A stretch of DNA of 64,000 bases from Cohaesibacter sp. Lineage in GTDB: Bacteria; Pseudomonadota; Alphaproteobacteria; Rhizobiales; Cohaesibacteraceae. The stretch spans positions 1 to 64,000 of the forward strand of contig JAOAQZ010000016.1 in assembly GCA_025210795.1 (NCBI GenBank). Reading direction: 5' to 3'. Both the position numbers and the translations under genes were made by a program. Shown in pieces: positions 38,514 to 49,463 of this stretch. The notes below the pieces were generated by a model. That model worked only from the letters and a program-made list of their open reading frames with translations, was not told the DNA's origin and made no database searches. Numbering within the stretch: position 1 is the first letter of the stretch; each line of letters begins with the position of its first letter.

Positions 38514-39611
38514 TTAGTAGCCGCGCACCATGGCACGGGCATTCATTTGGCCGTTATCGGCATAGGTCATGTAGCTGCCGACGCTATCGCGGTAGGCAAC
38601 AAAGCTTTCGGTGATGCGCTTGACCAGCTCATCATCATCTTCGCGCAATTCGCCGATCACTTCATCCGCTGCTTTGCCCATAGCCTTGATCACGTCTTCA
38701 GGCAGCATTTTCAGCTGTACGCCCTGATCCGCCACCAGCTTTTTCAGCGCGGCGGCATGCTTGGTGGTATATTCGGTCCAGACCGGATTATAGAGGCTCT
38801 CACATGCCATGGTGACGGCATTTTTAAGATCATCCGGCAGCTCGGCAAAGACCTTGGCATTCACCGCGCATTCCTCGGCAGAGGATGGCTCGCCAACACC
38901 GGGCCAGTAATAGTTTTTGGCAACCTGATAGAAGCCAAGCGCGCTATCGGTCCATGGGCCGATAAACTCACCTGCATCCAGCGCGCCAGACTGCAACGCC
39001 TGGAACATATCGCGGCCCCCCATGGCCTGCACGGCCATGCCCATTTTGGAGCACATTTCAGAGGCCAGACCCGTTGTGCGGTATTTCAGGCCTTTCAGGT
39101 CATCCACGCTGTTGATTTCCTTGCGGAACCAGCCAGCCATTTGCGGGCCGGAATTGCCGCAGAGGAAAGGTTTGAGGCCAAAGCGGGCATACATTTCATC
39201 ATAAAGAGCCTGACCACCGCCATGGGCCATCCAGCCAAATTGCTCATCGGCGCGCAGACCAAAAGGCTGGGAGCCGAACAACAGGATACCCTTGGATTTG
39301 GAACCCCAATAGGCAGGAACAGCATGATACAGCTCAGCAGTGCCTTCGCCCACAGCGTCAAACACGCCACGGCCGGGAACCAGCTCGCCAGCTGCATGCA
39401 GTTTTACCTCGATCCGGCCGCCAGACAGGGTGCCAATGCGATCAGCCAGCATCTGGGCTGCCACACCGGGGCCAGGAAGATTTTTCGGCCAAGCTGTGAC
39501 CATGTTCCATTTGATGGTGCCACTGGCAAGAGCGGGCGCTGCCAAAGTGGATGCGGCAGCCGCGGCCGCTGTGCCTGTTACACCAGCTTTGAGAAATGAA
39601 CGTCTATCCAT
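38514..39611 (-). CDS. dctP: TRAP solute-binding protein with Tat-type signal
   Basis: 365-residue binding protein. The N-terminus DRRSFLKAG is a twin-arginine signal, followed by an Ala-rich core cut near PALASGT. The WNMVTAWPKNLPGPGV segment places it with the TRAP binding proteins for lactate and other hydroxy- or keto-acids. Arg in KYRTTG is the likely carboxylate contact. The operon lies 280 bp downstream of hutU on the same strand, but a histidine-related ligand is not indicated by sequence. Confidence 0.9.
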   Translation of the reverse strand: MDRRSFLKAGVTGTAAAAAASTLAAPALASGTIKWNMVTAWPKNLPGPGVAAQMLADRIGTLSGGRIEVKLHAAGELVPGRGVFDAVGEGTAELYHAVPAYWGSKSKGILLFGSQPFGLRADEQFGWMAHGGGQALYDEMYARFGLKPFLCGNSGPQMAGWFRKEINSVDDLKGLKYRTTGLASEMCSKMGMAVQAMGGRDMFQALQSGALDAGEFIGPWTDSALGFYQVAKNYYWPGVGEPSSAEECAVNAKVFAELPDDLKNAVTMACESLYNPVWTEYTTKHAAALKKLVADQGVQLKMLPEDVIKAMGKAADEVIGELREDDDELVKRITESFVAYRDSVGSYMTYADNGQMNARAMVRGY

Positions 39612-39790
39612 GAAAACCTCCGGAAAGGGTAAGTCGATTGGGTGGACCTGTCGGGACCAAAAGGGGCGATCCCGGCAGGGTCGTCGGTAGGAAATGGCCG
39701 TTCGGAGCCTTGATATCAGGTCCCTTTTCGGCCATCCGGCCCGGTCCGCAAAAAAGGCAGGTCGGCCGGGTTCTTGAGCGTGTTTATTTC

Positions 39791-39808
39791 ATTATGTCTG
39801 CTCATAAT
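39791..39808. promoter_or_regulatory. Inverted repeat upstream of the TRAP operon
   Basis: ATTATG-TCTGCT-CATAAT, a perfect 6-6-6 palindrome 180 bp before the TRAP binding-protein start, in the 281-bp gap after hutU. Possible operator; its regulator is unknown. Confidence 0.35.
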
Positions 39809-39892
39809 TTTCTGTCAAGACGAGATGATGACATAGGCTGAAAAGCGCCAGATTTTGTCCTCCTCTCGCCCTACAGACGGTGATTAAGCTGC

Positions 39893-41587
39893 TTAATTTC
39901 CCAAAATTGTAGGCAGGCGCAGGCCATGCTCGCGGGCGCAGGCAACGGCCTCTTCATAGCCCGCATCTGCATGACGCCAGACGCCGGAGGCCGGATCATT
40001 CCACAAGACCCGCTCAAGACGTGCGGCGGCTTCGTCTGTGCCATCGGCGCAGATCACCACGCCCGCATGCTGGGAGAAGCCCATGCCAACCCCGCCCCCG
40101 TGATGGAGCGACACCCATGTCGCGCCAGAGGCTGTATTGACCAGCGCATTAAGAAGCGGCCAGTCAGAGACGGCATCCGAGCCATCCTTCATGGCTTCGG
40201 TCTCGCGGTTGGGCGAGGCAACAGAGCCGGAATCAAGATGGTCACGGCCAATCACAACGGGCGCTTTCAGCTCGCCATTTTTGACCATTTCGTTAAAGGC
40301 AAGGCCAAGGCGGTGACGATCACCAAGCCCGACCCAGCAAATGCGCGCAGGAAGCCCTTGGAAGGAAATGCGCTCGCGGGCCATATCCAGCCAATTATGC
40401 AAATGCTTGTTGTCAGGCAGGATTTCCTTGACCTTCTGATCGGTCTTGTAAATATCCTCAGGATCGCCCGAAAGAGCCGCCCAGCGGAACGGGCCAATGC
40501 CTTTACAGAAAAGCGGGCGGATATAGGCCGGCACAAAGCCGGGGAAGGCAAAGGCATCTTCCAGCCCCTCTTCCAGCGCCATCTGGCGAATATTATTGCC
40601 ATAATCCAGCGTCGGCACGCCCGCATTATGGAAATCGACCATTGCCTGCACATGCCCTTTCATGGAAGCACGGGCGGCTTTTTCCACCTCTTTGGGGGCG
40701 CTTTCGCGCTTGGCGATCCATTCAGCCATGGTCCAGCCTTGGGGCAGATAGCCATTGACCGGATCATGGGCGGAAGTCTGGTCGGTGACAATATCGGGGC
40801 GAACACCGCGCGCAACAAGCTGCGGGAAAATATCCGCCGCATTACCAAGAAGGCCAACGGATTTGGCTTCGCCCGCAGCGGTCCAGCGTTCGATCATGGC
40901 CAGCGCTTCATCAAGGCTGTCGGTTTTCTCGTCGACATAGTTGGTGCGCAGGCGGAAATCGATAGAGGCTTCGTTGCATTCTACCGCAAGGCAGCAGGCA
41001 CCGGCCATAACAGCGGCCAGAGGCTGGGCGCCACCCATGCCGCCAAGACCGCCGGTCAGGATCCATTTGCCGGTCAAATCACCGCCATAATGCTGGCGGC
41101 CTGCCTCGGCAAAGGTCTCATAGGTGCCCTGCACGATGCCTTGGGAGCCGATATAGATCCAGCTGCCCGCAGTCATCTGGCCATACATCATCAAGCCCTT
41201 TTTATCGAGCTCGTTGAAATGGTCCCAATTGGCCCAATGGGGCACAATGTTGGAATTGGCAATCAGCACACGGGGCGCATCGCGGTGGGTTTTGACCACA
41301 GCCACAGGGCGACCGGACTGGACAACGAGGGTTTCGTCCTCTTCCAGATCTTTCAGCGTTGCGGTGATGGCATCAAAATCCTGCCATGTGCGGGCCGCAC
41401 GGCCAATGCCGCCATAAACCACCAGCTCATGGGGATTTTCCGCAACATCAGGATGCAGATTGTTCATGATCATGCGCAAGGGCGCTTCGGTCATCCAGCT
41501 TTTGGCATTCAGCTCAGGGCCGGTCGGCGGATAGATATCGCGGGTATTTTTGCGGTCTTGCGCGATTGTCGACTTTACATCAGACAT
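39893..41587 (-). CDS. hutU: Urocanate hydratase
   Basis: 564-residue canonical urocanase, converting urocanate to imidazolonepropionate with tightly bound [14 protein letters not shown] is the NAD motif, and Cys417 in ARICWVGLG matches the active-site Cys410 of the Pseudomonas enzyme. [16 protein letters not shown] near the C-terminus is intact. ATG at 41587 follows AGGAGG; upstream in-frame codons are rejected. Final gene of hutIHGU. Compare the divergent paralog at 8903-10543. Confidence 0.96.
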   Translation of the reverse strand: MSDVKSTIAQDRKNTRDIYPPTGPELNAKSWMTEAPLRMIMNNLHPDVAENPHELVVYGGIGRAARTWQDFDAITATLKDLEEDETLVVQSGRPVAVVKTHRDAPRVLIANSNIVPHWANWDHFNELDKKGLMMYGQMTAGSWIYIGSQGIVQGTYETFAEAGRQHYGGDLTGKWILTGGLGGMGGAQPLAAVMAGACCLAVECNEASIDFRLRTNYVDEKTDSLDEALAMIERWTAAGEAKSVGLLGNAADIFPQLVARGVRPDIVTDQTSAHDPVNGYLPQGWTMAEWIAKRESAPKEVEKAARASMKGHVQAMVDFHNAGVPTLDYGNNIRQMALEEGLEDAFAFPGFVPAYIRPLFCKGIGPFRWAALSGDPEDIYKTDQKVKEILPDNKHLHNWLDMARERISFQGLPARICWVGLGDRHRLGLAFNEMVKNGELKAPVVIGRDHLDSGSVASPNRETEAMKDGSDAVSDWPLLNALVNTASGATWVSLHHGGGVGMGFSQHAGVVICADGTDEAAARLERVLWNDPASGVWRHADAGYEEAVACAREHGLRLPTILGN

Positions 41588-41609
41588 GTGGGAGCCTCCT
41601 AAATGCTCA

Positions 41610-42452
41610 TCAGGCCTTATGGGCATCTAATGCCAGAGCACCAGAGCGAGCAAGTTCATCAAGTTGGATCAAGATCGTTTGAAGCGGGACGCGCACCTTT
41701 GCCGCTGTGCCAGCAAGATAGTCCCAAGCGGGGCGCTCTTGCATATAGGCGCGCTGGGCCAGCTCCATTTGAATGGCGTGAACACCCCTTTGCGGCTGGC
41801 CATAATGGCGGGTGGTCCAGCCACCTTTAAAGCGGCCATTGAACACGGCAGAAAAACCTGCGGCCCTGGCTTCCTCCCCAAAACAGACATCACGGACAAT
41901 GGCCTCGATGGCCCCGTCGCATGTCTCGCCAGAATTGGTGCCAATGGAGAAGACAGGCAATTCCCCGTCAAACAGGAACGGGATATTGGAGCGGATGGAA
42001 TGGCAATCATACAAAATAGCCACCCCGTGGCGGGCCAGCACGCGCTCGATCTGCTCTTCGAGCGCTTTATGATAGGGCGCATGATAGGTCTCGCGCCGCT
42101 CAAGGATTTCTCCCTCGTCCGGCTCCTCACCCTCACGCCAGATGGGTACACCATCAAAGCTGGTTGTGGGGCAAAGCGTTGTGGTATTCTGCCCCGGATA
42201 GAGCGACACGCCTGCCGGATCGCGATTGCAATCAATCACATAGCGGTGGATGCAAGAGCGCACCACAGTCGCACCGAGAATAAGCCCTTCATACAGGCGG
42301 GTGATATGCCAGTCGGTATCTTCGAGCGCCGCACCGGTTTCATTGAGGCGCGGCAGCAAAGCATCAGGCACATGGGTGCCGCCATGGGGCTGGCCCAAAA
42401 TGACGGGGCTGTCGCCTTCCATCACCTCAAAAATTTGCGCATTTTCCGCCAT
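41610..42452 (-). CDS. hutG: N-formylglutamate deformylase
   Basis: 280-residue amidohydrolase that releases formate from N-formyl-L-glutamate, the last step of the HutF/HutG branch. Motifs PHGGTHVP and [12 protein letters not shown] hold the likely metal ligands. ATG at 42452 lies just past the hutH stop; the TTG two codons earlier would overlap hutH and is less likely. Between hutH and hutU. Confidence 0.94.
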   Translation of the reverse strand: MAENAQIFEVMEGDSPVILGQPHGGTHVPDALLPRLNETGAALEDTDWHITRLYEGLILGATVVRSCIHRYVIDCNRDPAGVSLYPGQNTTTLCPTTSFDGVPIWREGEEPDEGEILERRETYHAPYHKALEEQIERVLARHGVAILYDCHSIRSNIPFLFDGELPVFSIGTNSGETCDGAIEAIVRDVCFGEEARAAGFSAVFNGRFKGGWTTRHYGQPQRGVHAIQMELAQRAYMQERPAWDYLAGTAAKVRVPLQTILIQLDELARSGALALDAHKA

Positions 42453-42454
42453 GA

Positions 42455-44014
42455 TCAAAGCTCCGGCATCTCAATTTGGGTTGCATCAATGATGGTTCTG
42501 TCCGCCATCAGCCTTGCGGCAATTTCAAGCTCGGGTGCCAGATAGCGGTCATCTTCCAGCGGCGGGACTTGTGCCCGAAGGCTCTTGATCACGCGGGCAA
42601 GGGCGGGACTTGTGGCAAGGGGGGCACGGCATTCCGTCCCTTGGGCAGCGCATAAAAGCTCAATGCCCAAAATGCGGTTGAGATTGTCCACCATCTTGCC
42701 CAATCTGCGCGCCCCGTGCGCGGCCATGGAGACATGATCTTCCTGATTGGCGCTGGTAGGGGTGCTGTCAGTGACGCAGGGATTGGCCAGATGCTTGTTT
42801 TCGCTCATCAGGGCAGCGGTGGTGACCTCGGCAATCATATAGCCCGAATTCAGCCCCGGCTTGGGGGTAAGAAATGGAGGCAAATCAAAGGACAGGGCCG
42901 GATCAACCATCAGCGCAATGCGCCGCTGGGCAATGGCCCCGATCTCGGATGTTGCAAGGGCAATCATATCAGCAGCAAAACCCACCGGCTCGGCATGGAA
43001 ATTGCCGCCCGAGACAATGCGGTCCGCTTCAAACAGGATAAGCGGATTGTCCGTTGCCGCATTGGCTTCAATCTCCAGCGTGGTGGCAGCCTGACGCAAA
43101 ATATCAATGGCCGCGCCCGTTACCTGCGGCTGGCAGCGAATGCAATAGGGATCCTGCACGCGGCTATCACCCTCGCGGTGGCTTTCGCGAATTTGCGAGC
43201 CATCCAATATGGCGCGCATGGTGCTGGCAGCATCAATCTGGCCCTTATGACCGCGAAGGGAGTGAATTTCGGGCTGCAAGGGCGCGGTGGAACCCATGAT
43301 CGCATCCGTTGACAGGGCTGATGTGACCAGCGAGCCAAGAGCGGCGCGCCAGACCTCAAACAATCCCGCCAAAGCAAAGGCGGTGGAGAATTGGGTGCCA
43401 TTGATAAAGGCCAGCCCTTCTTTTGGGCCAAGGGCAATGGGAGCAAGGCCGGCTTTTTGCAGCGCCTCCTTGCCCGGTAAGATCTCGCCTTGATACTCGG
43501 CCTGCCCCTCACCGATAATCACGGCGGTCATATGGGCAAGCGGGGCAAGATCGCCGGAGGCTCCCACCGACCCCTGAGCGGGGATAATCGGGGTCACGCC
43601 CTTGGCCAACATGGATTGCAGCAGCTCGATCAATTGCCAGCGCACACCCGAGGCCCCTCGGCCAAGAGACAACAGCTTGAGCACCATGATCAGGCGGGCA
43701 TGGCCGGTCGGGACCGGCTCGCCCACCCCGCAGCAATGAGAAAGGATCAGATTGCGCTGCAAGGTGGCGGTGTCCTGCGCTTCAATCTTGAGGCTGGCAA
43801 GCTTGCCAAAGCCGGTATTGACCCCATAAACAGGCTCCTCACCACTGGCCGCCTCTGCCAGTTTGGCGGCAGCTTTCTCAACCATGGGCTTGCAGGAAGG
43901 GTCCAGCGCCACGGGAAGAGACTGCCAATAGATTTTGGATAAATCGGCAAGGGTCACCGCACCCGGTGTTAGCACAAGGCCGTCTAGCTGGTCATAGTGG
44001 ATTACATCACTCAT
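42455..44014 (-). CDS. hutH: Histidine ammonia-lyase
   Basis: 519-residue lyase making urocanate and ammonia from histidine. The MIO triad Ala152-Ser153-Gly154 is intact in [14 protein letters not shown], the catalytic Tyr63 is in [10 protein letters not shown], and FINGTQ is present. It provides an internal contrast to the MIO-less paralog at 27831-29369. Start overlaps the hutI stop by 4 bp. Confidence 0.97.
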   Translation of the reverse strand: MSDVIHYDQLDGLVLTPGAVTLADLSKIYWQSLPVALDPSCKPMVEKAAAKLAEAASGEEPVYGVNTGFGKLASLKIEAQDTATLQRNLILSHCCGVGEPVPTGHARLIMVLKLLSLGRGASGVRWQLIELLQSMLAKGVTPIIPAQGSVGASGDLAPLAHMTAVIIGEGQAEYQGEILPGKEALQKAGLAPIALGPKEGLAFINGTQFSTAFALAGLFEVWRAALGSLVTSALSTDAIMGSTAPLQPEIHSLRGHKGQIDAASTMRAILDGSQIRESHREGDSRVQDPYCIRCQPQVTGAAIDILRQAATTLEIEANAATDNPLILFEADRIVSGGNFHAEPVGFAADMIALATSEIGAIAQRRIALMVDPALSFDLPPFLTPKPGLNSGYMIAEVTTAALMSENKHLANPCVTDSTPTSANQEDHVSMAAHGARRLGKMVDNLNRILGIELLCAAQGTECRAPLATSPALARVIKSLRAQVPPLEDDRYLAPELEIAARLMADRTIIDATQIEMPEL

Positions 44015-45261
44015 AGCTGGCCTCCAAAGACGCGCTGATGCAAGGGGTTAAAGCCGATGCGGTAGGAAAGCTCTGCCGGATGGGCAACGGACCAGATGGC
44101 AAGATCGGCCCGCATACCGGCGGCCAGAATGCCCCTGTCCTTCGCACCAAGCGCAAGAGCGGCATTACGGGTCACACCAGCCAAGGCCTCTTGCGGGGTC
44201 ATGCGGAACAGGGTGCAGGCCATATTCATGACAAGAAGAAGCGATGTCAGCGGGGAGGAGCCGGGATTGGCATCTGTTGCCAGCGCCATGGGCACGCCCT
44301 TGTCGCGCAGCAGATCAAAGGGCGGCATCTGGGTCTCGCGCAGGGTATAAAAAGCACCGGGCAGCAACACAGCCACCGTGCCCGCCTTGGCCATGGCCGC
44401 AACGCCAGCTTCATCAAGATATTCTATATGGTCCGAAGACAAGGCCCCGTAAGAGGCTGCAAGCTCGGTGCCACCCAGATTGGACAATTGCTCGGCATGA
44501 AGCTTGACCGGCAGGCCAAGACTTTTAGCGGCGGCAAAAACCCGCTCCATCTGCGGCACATCAAAGGCAATGCCTTCGCAAAAGCCATCCACTGCATCCA
44601 CCAGCCCTTCGGCATGGGCCGCTTTAAGAGCGGGGATGCAGACCTCGTCAATATAGGCATCGGCCCGATCTGCATAATCGGCAGGCACCGCATGGGCCCC
44701 AAGAAAGGTGGTTATCACATCCACATCAAGCTCTGTGCCAATGCGGCGGGCAACGCGCAACATGCGCAGCTCGGTCTCAAGATCCAATCCATAGCCGGAC
44801 TTGATTTCCAAAAGGCAGGCGCCTTCCTCTATCAGCGCCATCACGCGCGGCAGAGCGTCGGCAAATAGCTCTTCTTCGCTGGCAGCACGGGTGGCAGTCA
44901 CAGTAGAGACAATGCCGCCCCCTGCGCGAGCCACCTCTTCATAGCTCGCGCCATTAAGGCGCATTTCAAATTCTTTGGCGCGGTTGCCGCCAAAAACAAG
45001 ATGGGTGTGGCAATCAATAAGGCCCGGTGTCACCAGACGCCCGTCCAGTGAGACAGACCAGATGCCTTCATACTCTTTGGGCAATTCCGCGCGCTTGCCG
45101 GCCCACAGGATTGTCTCGCCCTTAATCACAAGCGCCCCGTCTTCTACCAGGCCATAACCGGCGCTGGTACTGACACTGGCACTGGCCGCCCCGTCCTCTG
45201 TCATGGTGGCAAGGGTGCAGCTATGCAAAAGTGTGGCAGAAGCAGGATCAGAAAAGGCCAT
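44011..45261 (-). CDS. hutI: Imidazolonepropionase
   Basis: 416-residue amidohydrolase that opens imidazolonepropionate to formimidoylglutamate. Metal ligands His85 and His87 in [10 protein letters not shown], His in KLHAEQLSN, and the Asp of [10 protein letters not shown]. First gene of the minus-strand hut operon, divergent from hutF across candidate HutC sites. Confidence 0.96.
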   Translation of the reverse strand: MAFSDPASATLLHSCTLATMTEDGAASASVSTSAGYGLVEDGALVIKGETILWAGKRAELPKEYEGIWSVSLDGRLVTPGLIDCHTHLVFGGNRAKEFEMRLNGASYEEVARAGGGIVSTVTATRAASEEELFADALPRVMALIEEGACLLEIKSGYGLDLETELRMLRVARRIGTELDVDVITTFLGAHAVPADYADRADAYIDEVCIPALKAAHAEGLVDAVDGFCEGIAFDVPQMERVFAAAKSLGLPVKLHAEQLSNLGGTELAASYGALSSDHIEYLDEAGVAAMAKAGTVAVLLPGAFYTLRETQMPPFDLLRDKGVPMALATDANPGSSPLTSLLLVMNMACTLFRMTPQEALAGVTRNAALALGAKDRGILAAGMRADLAIWSVAHPAELSYRIGFNPLHQRVFGGQL

Positions 45262-45299
45262 TATTCACAATATCCAACGGGTCTGAGGGGCGGAATGCC

Positions 45300-45314
45300 A
45301 AGTCTATTAGACTT
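45300..45314. promoter_or_regulatory. Candidate HutC operator 1
   Basis: AAGTCTA-T-TAGACTT, a perfect 7-1-7 palindrome 39 bp upstream of the hutI start. It shares the core GTCTA/TAGAC with the second site 40 bp away. GntR/HutC proteins bind such palindromes. Confidence 0.6.
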
Positions 45315-45338
45315 TCTTTGTATGATACTATAAAGATT

Positions 45339-45350
45339 ATGTCTAGACAA
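45339..45350. promoter_or_regulatory. Candidate HutC operator 2
   Basis: TGTCTAGACA is a perfect 10-bp palindrome (45340-45349) in the 195-bp hutI-hutF gap. Paired with the site at 45300, it could let HutC repress both divergent units until urocanate binds. Confidence 0.6.
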
Positions 45351-45456
45351 AAAGATTTATCCAGCACCCATAGTCTCTCCGCAGCGGGGATAATATGCCG
45401 CAAGGTAAGGCCCTTCGGGGCCTCAAAAGAGATCAGCCAGAAAGAGGGCTCACAAG

Positions 45457-46824
45457 ATGACCGGAATTTTTGCAAATCACGCTTTGTTGCCCTCAGGCTG
45501 GGCCCGCAATGTTCGGCTGGAGCTTAAGAGCGGCACAATTGCCTCGGTCGTGCCGGACAGCAAAGCGCAGGAGGGAGACAGCAAAACAGATTGCCTGCTC
45601 CCCGCCCTTGCCAATTTGCACAGCCATGCCTTCCAGCGCGCCATGGCAGGGATGACAGAGGTTGCCGCTCCCGGCCGTGACAGTTTCTGGACATGGCGCA
45701 CCCTGATGTATCGTTTTCTTGAGCGCCTCACTCCAGAGCAGCTCAAAGCCATTGCCGCCCTTGTCTATATGGAAATGCAAGAGGCAGGTTATGCCTCGGT
45801 GGGGGAATTTCACTATGTCCATCACCAAAAAGAGGGCACGCCCTACGACAATTTAAGCGAAACATCTCAGGCCGTGTTTGCTGCCGCACAAATGAGCGGG
45901 ATCGGCCTCACCCATCTGCCGGTGCTCTATAGCTATGGCAGCGCAGGAAAGACCCCGCTTGGCGGCGGGCAATTGCGCTTTGGCAATGATGTGGAGCGCT
46001 TTACCGCCCTTGTAGGGGAAGCCCGCGCCAAGCTTGACGCCCTGCCCTTTGATGCAAAGGTCGGCATTGCCCCCCATTCCTTGCGCGCCACGTCTCCGCA
46101 GGATCTCACACAACTCTTGCCCCTTCACAAAGACGGGCCGGTGCATATTCACATTGCCGAGCAGCCCAAGGAAGTCGCCGACATCAAAGCCTGGCTGGGG
46201 GCGCGCCCTGTTGAATGGCTACTGGACAATGCAGAGGTGAATGACCGCTGGTGCCTTGTTCATGCCACCCATATGAGCAAGAGCGAGACCATCTTGATGG
46301 CCCGCTCAGGCGCGGTTGCGGGCCTGTGCCCCATTACCGAGGCCAATTTGGGCGATGGTCCCTTTAACGGCCCCCTTTACTGGCAAGAAGAAGGAGCCTT
46401 TGGCATTGGCTCTGATTCCAATGTGCGCATCGCGCTGGGCGAAGAATTGCGGATGCTGGAATATTCCCAGCGGCTGCGCGATTTTGGCCGCAATATTCTG
46501 GTGAGCGGGGGCGAGGGCTCCATTGGTGAAGCGCTTTATTGCGGAGCCGCAAAAGGTGGCGCACAGGCCCTTGGCCGTGCAGCGGGTGAGATCCGCCAGG
46601 GCGCCCTTGCCGACCTTACCGCCATTGACACAAGCGCTCCGGCGCTGTGTGCGCTTAAGCCTCAGCAATTCCTTGATGGTCTTGGCTTTGCTGCGGGCGA
46701 TGATATCGTCACTGATGTCTGGTCAGCCGGACGGCATATGGTGCAAGGCGGGCGGCATATTGCCCGCGATGCCATCCTTGCCGATTATCGCACCGCCATC
46801 ACCCAATTGCTGGCAGAGGGGTAA
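45457..46824 (+). CDS. hutF: Formimidoylglutamate deiminase
   Basis: 455-residue amidohydrolase converting formimidoylglutamate to formylglutamate and ammonia. Metal ligands His55 and His57 in NLHSHAFQRAM; further His in VHIHIAEQ and Asp in GSDSNVRI. Presence of HutF with HutG shows the five-step histidine route (formate released) rather than the HutG formimidoylglutamase route. ATG preceded by AAAGAGGGC. Confidence 0.96.
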   Translation: MTGIFANHALLPSGWARNVRLELKSGTIASVVPDSKAQEGDSKTDCLLPALANLHSHAFQRAMAGMTEVAAPGRDSFWTWRTLMYRFLERLTPEQLKAIAALVYMEMQEAGYASVGEFHYVHHQKEGTPYDNLSETSQAVFAAAQMSGIGLTHLPVLYSYGSAGKTPLGGGQLRFGNDVERFTALVGEARAKLDALPFDAKVGIAPHSLRATSPQDLTQLLPLHKDGPVHIHIAEQPKEVADIKAWLGARPVEWLLDNAEVNDRWCLVHATHMSKSETILMARSGAVAGLCPITEANLGDGPFNGPLYWQEEGAFGIGSDSNVRIALGEELRMLEYSQRLRDFGRNILVSGGEGSIGEALYCGAAKGGAQALGRAAGEIRQGALADLTAIDTSAPALCALKPQQFLDGLGFAAGDDIVTDVWSAGRHMVQGGRHIARDAILADYRTAITQLLAEG

Positions 46825-46978
46825 TGGGCAAAAGATTTTTAATCCCGCCCTGTTCATTCGCCCCTCTTCCGCCCTATACTCGGCGCGAATATCAATAGAT
46901 GTTGGGCAAATCAGCCATGGCCAAGACTGCCATAAAGCGCGATAAGTCCAACAGGTGCAAACATTTTTTTGAGGCCCC

Positions 46979-47680
46979 ATGCTACGCGGCGATAAAATCC
47001 GGTACCGTGATGTAAAAAACGAGATCTTGAGCCGCATTCACGACAAGGTCTGGCCTCCCGGCTCACTCATGCCCGGCGAGATCGAGCTGGCCGAAGAATT
47101 TGGCTGCGCCCGCGCCACGGTCAACCGCGCCATGCGCGAGCTGGCGGAAGAAGGCATCATCGACCGCAAGCGCAAGGCGGGAACGCGGGTGAATGTCTCC
47201 CCCGTGCGCCATGCCAAATTTGAAATTCCGCTGGTCAAAGTCGAGATCGAGGGCCTTGGGGCCACCTATCGTTATGCCTTTATCGGCCAGACGCTGGAGC
47301 GCGCCCCTGATTGGCTGCGTGCCCGCATCGGGCTGGAGCCGGATGATGAAATCCTCCATATCCGCTGCATGCATTATGCCAATAACGCCCCCTTCCAGTT
47401 TGAAGACCGCTGGATCAATGCAACGGTTGTCGACAAGGCCCGCAAGGCCGATTTTAGCGCCATCAGCCCCAATGAATGGCTGGTCAATGAGGTGCCCTTC
47501 ACCGATGCCGAAATCAGCTTTTGCGCCAGCTCCCTTGATCAGACCATGGCCCGTTTTCTATCCATGACAGCGGGGGAGCCGGTTTTCATTGCCGAGCGGA
47601 CAACATGGCTCAATGAGCAGCCCATCACCTTTGCCCAGCTCACCTTTGCCCGCGGCTATCGCATGACCACCCGCTACTAG
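46979..47680 (+). CDS. hutC: Histidine utilisation repressor (GntR family)
   Basis: 233 residues: an N-terminal winged helix (about 8-72, ELAEEFGCARATVNRAMREL) and a C-terminal UTRA ligand domain ending in QLTFARGYRMTTRY, typical of HutC, which senses urocanate. Located 154 bp after hutF on the same strand. Confidence 0.94.
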   Translation: MLRGDKIRYRDVKNEILSRIHDKVWPPGSLMPGEIELAEEFGCARATVNRAMRELAEEGIIDRKRKAGTRVNVSPVRHAKFEIPLVKVEIEGLGATYRYAFIGQTLERAPDWLRARIGLEPDDEILHIRCMHYANNAPFQFEDRWINATVVDKARKADFSAISPNEWLVNEVPFTDAEISFCASSLDQTMARFLSMTAGEPVFIAERTTWLNEQPITFAQLTFARGYRMTTRY

Positions 47681-47701
47681 GTTCAGGCCTTATAGCCTGA
47701 T

Positions 47702-47728
47702 TTAAAAGTGTCTGAATGAGACTTTTAA
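47702..47728 (+). terminator. Hairpin after hutC
   Basis: AAAAGT-TCT pairs with AGA-ACTTTT-type arms (one-base bulge), 22 bp after the hutC stop. A smaller CAGGC/GCCTG repeat lies just before it. Probable terminator with an AT-rich stem. Confidence 0.5.
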
Positions 47729-47830
47729 GAGCGAGTTCTTAGGACATTGATCAGTTTCGTGAATCAAATTCGGGCCATTGATTCAAAACTCTCATTGGAC
47801 GCAAAGGCCCCGCGCTGCCAGATTGGCGGC

Positions 47831-48103
47831 ATGACCCAACTTGCCTCCTCCTCACTGCTGCTCCACCGAAGTGATGCACGCTTAAATATGCGCCGCTTTT
47901 ATCTTTTAACCCTGCAGCCAGATCTGTTCGGCTCTGTCAGCCTTGTGCGCAATTGGGGGCGCATTGGTGGGCGCGGGCAAATCCGCCATGACAGCCACCC
48001 AAATGACGCGCAAGCAATTGCCACCTATTGCGCCCTTGCACAGCAAAAACTGGCCAAAGGCTATCGCATCATCGCGCAGCCGGCTGGCAGTCAAGGCCCA
48101 TAA
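47831..48103 (+). CDS. Single-domain WGR protein
   Basis: 90 residues from the ATG at 47831 (MTQLASS); an in-frame start 84 bases upstream lacks support. The whole protein is a WGR domain (RFYLLTLQPDLFG, then LVRNWGRIGGRGQ), a fold that contacts nucleic acid in PARP-like proteins. Stand-alone WGR proteins are common in alphaproteobacteria, with no settled role. No operon partners. Confidence 0.75.
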   Translation: MTQLASSSLLLHRSDARLNMRRFYLLTLQPDLFGSVSLVRNWGRIGGRGQIRHDSHPNDAQAIATYCALAQQKLAKGYRIIAQPAGSQGP

Positions 48104-48272
48104 TCCACCGCCCGCTGCAACAGCGCCCAAACAAAGCCGCACAAGCGCAAACAAGGGATGACTTTTGCCCCCTGATCCGCATAATGGAATAAAGTCAGGT
48201 AGGCAGGACCCTTAAAGGCACAGACCACCACTGCGCCCATGCCCTGTCACGCGCATTATGAAGGAGCATCCG

Positions 48273-49454
48273 ATGTTTGAAACTCTGGCAAAGGCTGAAG
48301 GCGACAAAATTCTCGCCCTCATGGGGATGTATCGCGCCGACCCGCGCGCCAATAAACTTGATCTTGGGGTGGGCGTTTATAAAAACCAGAAGGGTGAGAC
48401 GCCGATCATGAGCGCCCTTGCCAAAGCCGAGCAATGGCAGGTGGCCAATCAGGCCTCCAAAAGCTATGTGGGCCTTGCGGGTGATGTGGGCTTTAACGAT
48501 GCCATCACCACCCTTGCGCTGGGCGAAGGCTATGACAAAAGCCGCGTGCGCACCCAGCAAGCCCCCGGCGGCTCCGGTGCCTTGCGCATTGTGGCTGAAA
48601 TGCTGGCAGGGGCCAAACCCGGTGCCACCATCTGGGTGTCAGACCCCACCTGGGCCAACCATATTCCCACCTTCACCTCGGCAGGCCTTGTCATCAAACA
48701 TTACCCTTATTTTGATGCCGCGACCGGTCAGGTGCGCTTTGATGATATGTGCGAAGCCCTTTCCGCCATGCCGCAAGGCGATATTGTGCTGCTGCATGGC
48801 TGTTGCCATAACCCGACCGGTGCCAATCTGACCGGCGAGCAATGGCAGAAAGTGGGGGATTTGCTCCTTGAGCGTGATCTTCTGCCCTTCATCGATATTG
48901 CCTATCAGGGCTTTGGCGACGGACTGGAGGAAGATGCCGCGGGCCTTCGTCATCTGGCCTCACGCGTGCCCGAGCTGGTGGTGGCGCTGAGCTGCTCGAA
49001 AAATTTCGCGGTTTATTGCGACCGCGTCGGTGCGGCCATTCTTATGGGGCGCAATGCAGAAGAAGCCGACAAGGCCATCAGCCAATTGGCACTGGTTGCC
49101 CGCAAAAGCTATTCCATGCCGCCCAATCACGGCGCGGCGGTTATCCGCCACCTGCTGGAAACACCTGCCCTTAAAACCGAATGGCAGGACGAGCTGGAAG
49201 CCATGCGCATGCGCATGCTGACCCTGCGGCAAGGTCTGGCCAGTGCTTTGCGCCAGCATAGCAATTCTGACCGGTTCGACTTTGTCGCCCAGCATCGGGG
49301 CATGTTCTCACGCCTTGGCCTTAGCCCCGCTCAGGTGGACAGCCTGCGCGAGGAGCATGCCATTTACATGGTCGGCGACAGCCGCATCAATGTAGCAGGC
49401 CTGCCCGATGATGGCCTTGACGAACTAGCCGCAGCCATCGTCGCCACGCTTTAA
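48273..49454 (+). CDS. Aspartate/aromatic amino acid aminotransferase (class I)
   Basis: 393-residue PLP enzyme of the AspC/TyrB subgroup. LDLGVGVYKN near the N-terminus, CCHNPTGANLT for cofactor and substrate contacts, the PLP lysine in SCSKNFAVY, and the C-terminal Arg in DSRINVAG that binds the alpha-carboxylate. ATG at 48273 is chosen since AAGGAG lies 6 bases before it; an ATG 15 bases earlier lacks this. Hairpin terminator follows. Confidence 0.92.
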   Translation: MFETLAKAEGDKILALMGMYRADPRANKLDLGVGVYKNQKGETPIMSALAKAEQWQVANQASKSYVGLAGDVGFNDAITTLALGEGYDKSRVRTQQAPGGSGALRIVAEMLAGAKPGATIWVSDPTWANHIPTFTSAGLVIKHYPYFDAATGQVRFDDMCEALSAMPQGDIVLLHGCCHNPTGANLTGEQWQKVGDLLLERDLLPFIDIAYQGFGDGLEEDAAGLRHLASRVPELVVALSCSKNFAVYCDRVGAAILMGRNAEEADKAISQLALVARKSYSMPPNHGAAVIRHLLETPALKTEWQDELEAMRMRMLTLRQGLASALRQHSNSDRFDFVAQHRGMFSRLGLSPAQVDSLREEHAIYMVGDSRINVAGLPDDGLDELAAAIVATL

Positions 49455-49463
49455 GATGCAAGG

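Noticed and set aside
39926..41602. 558-codon frame opposite hutU
   Set aside because: Antisense shadow of a clear hutU gene; no family resemblance or supported start.
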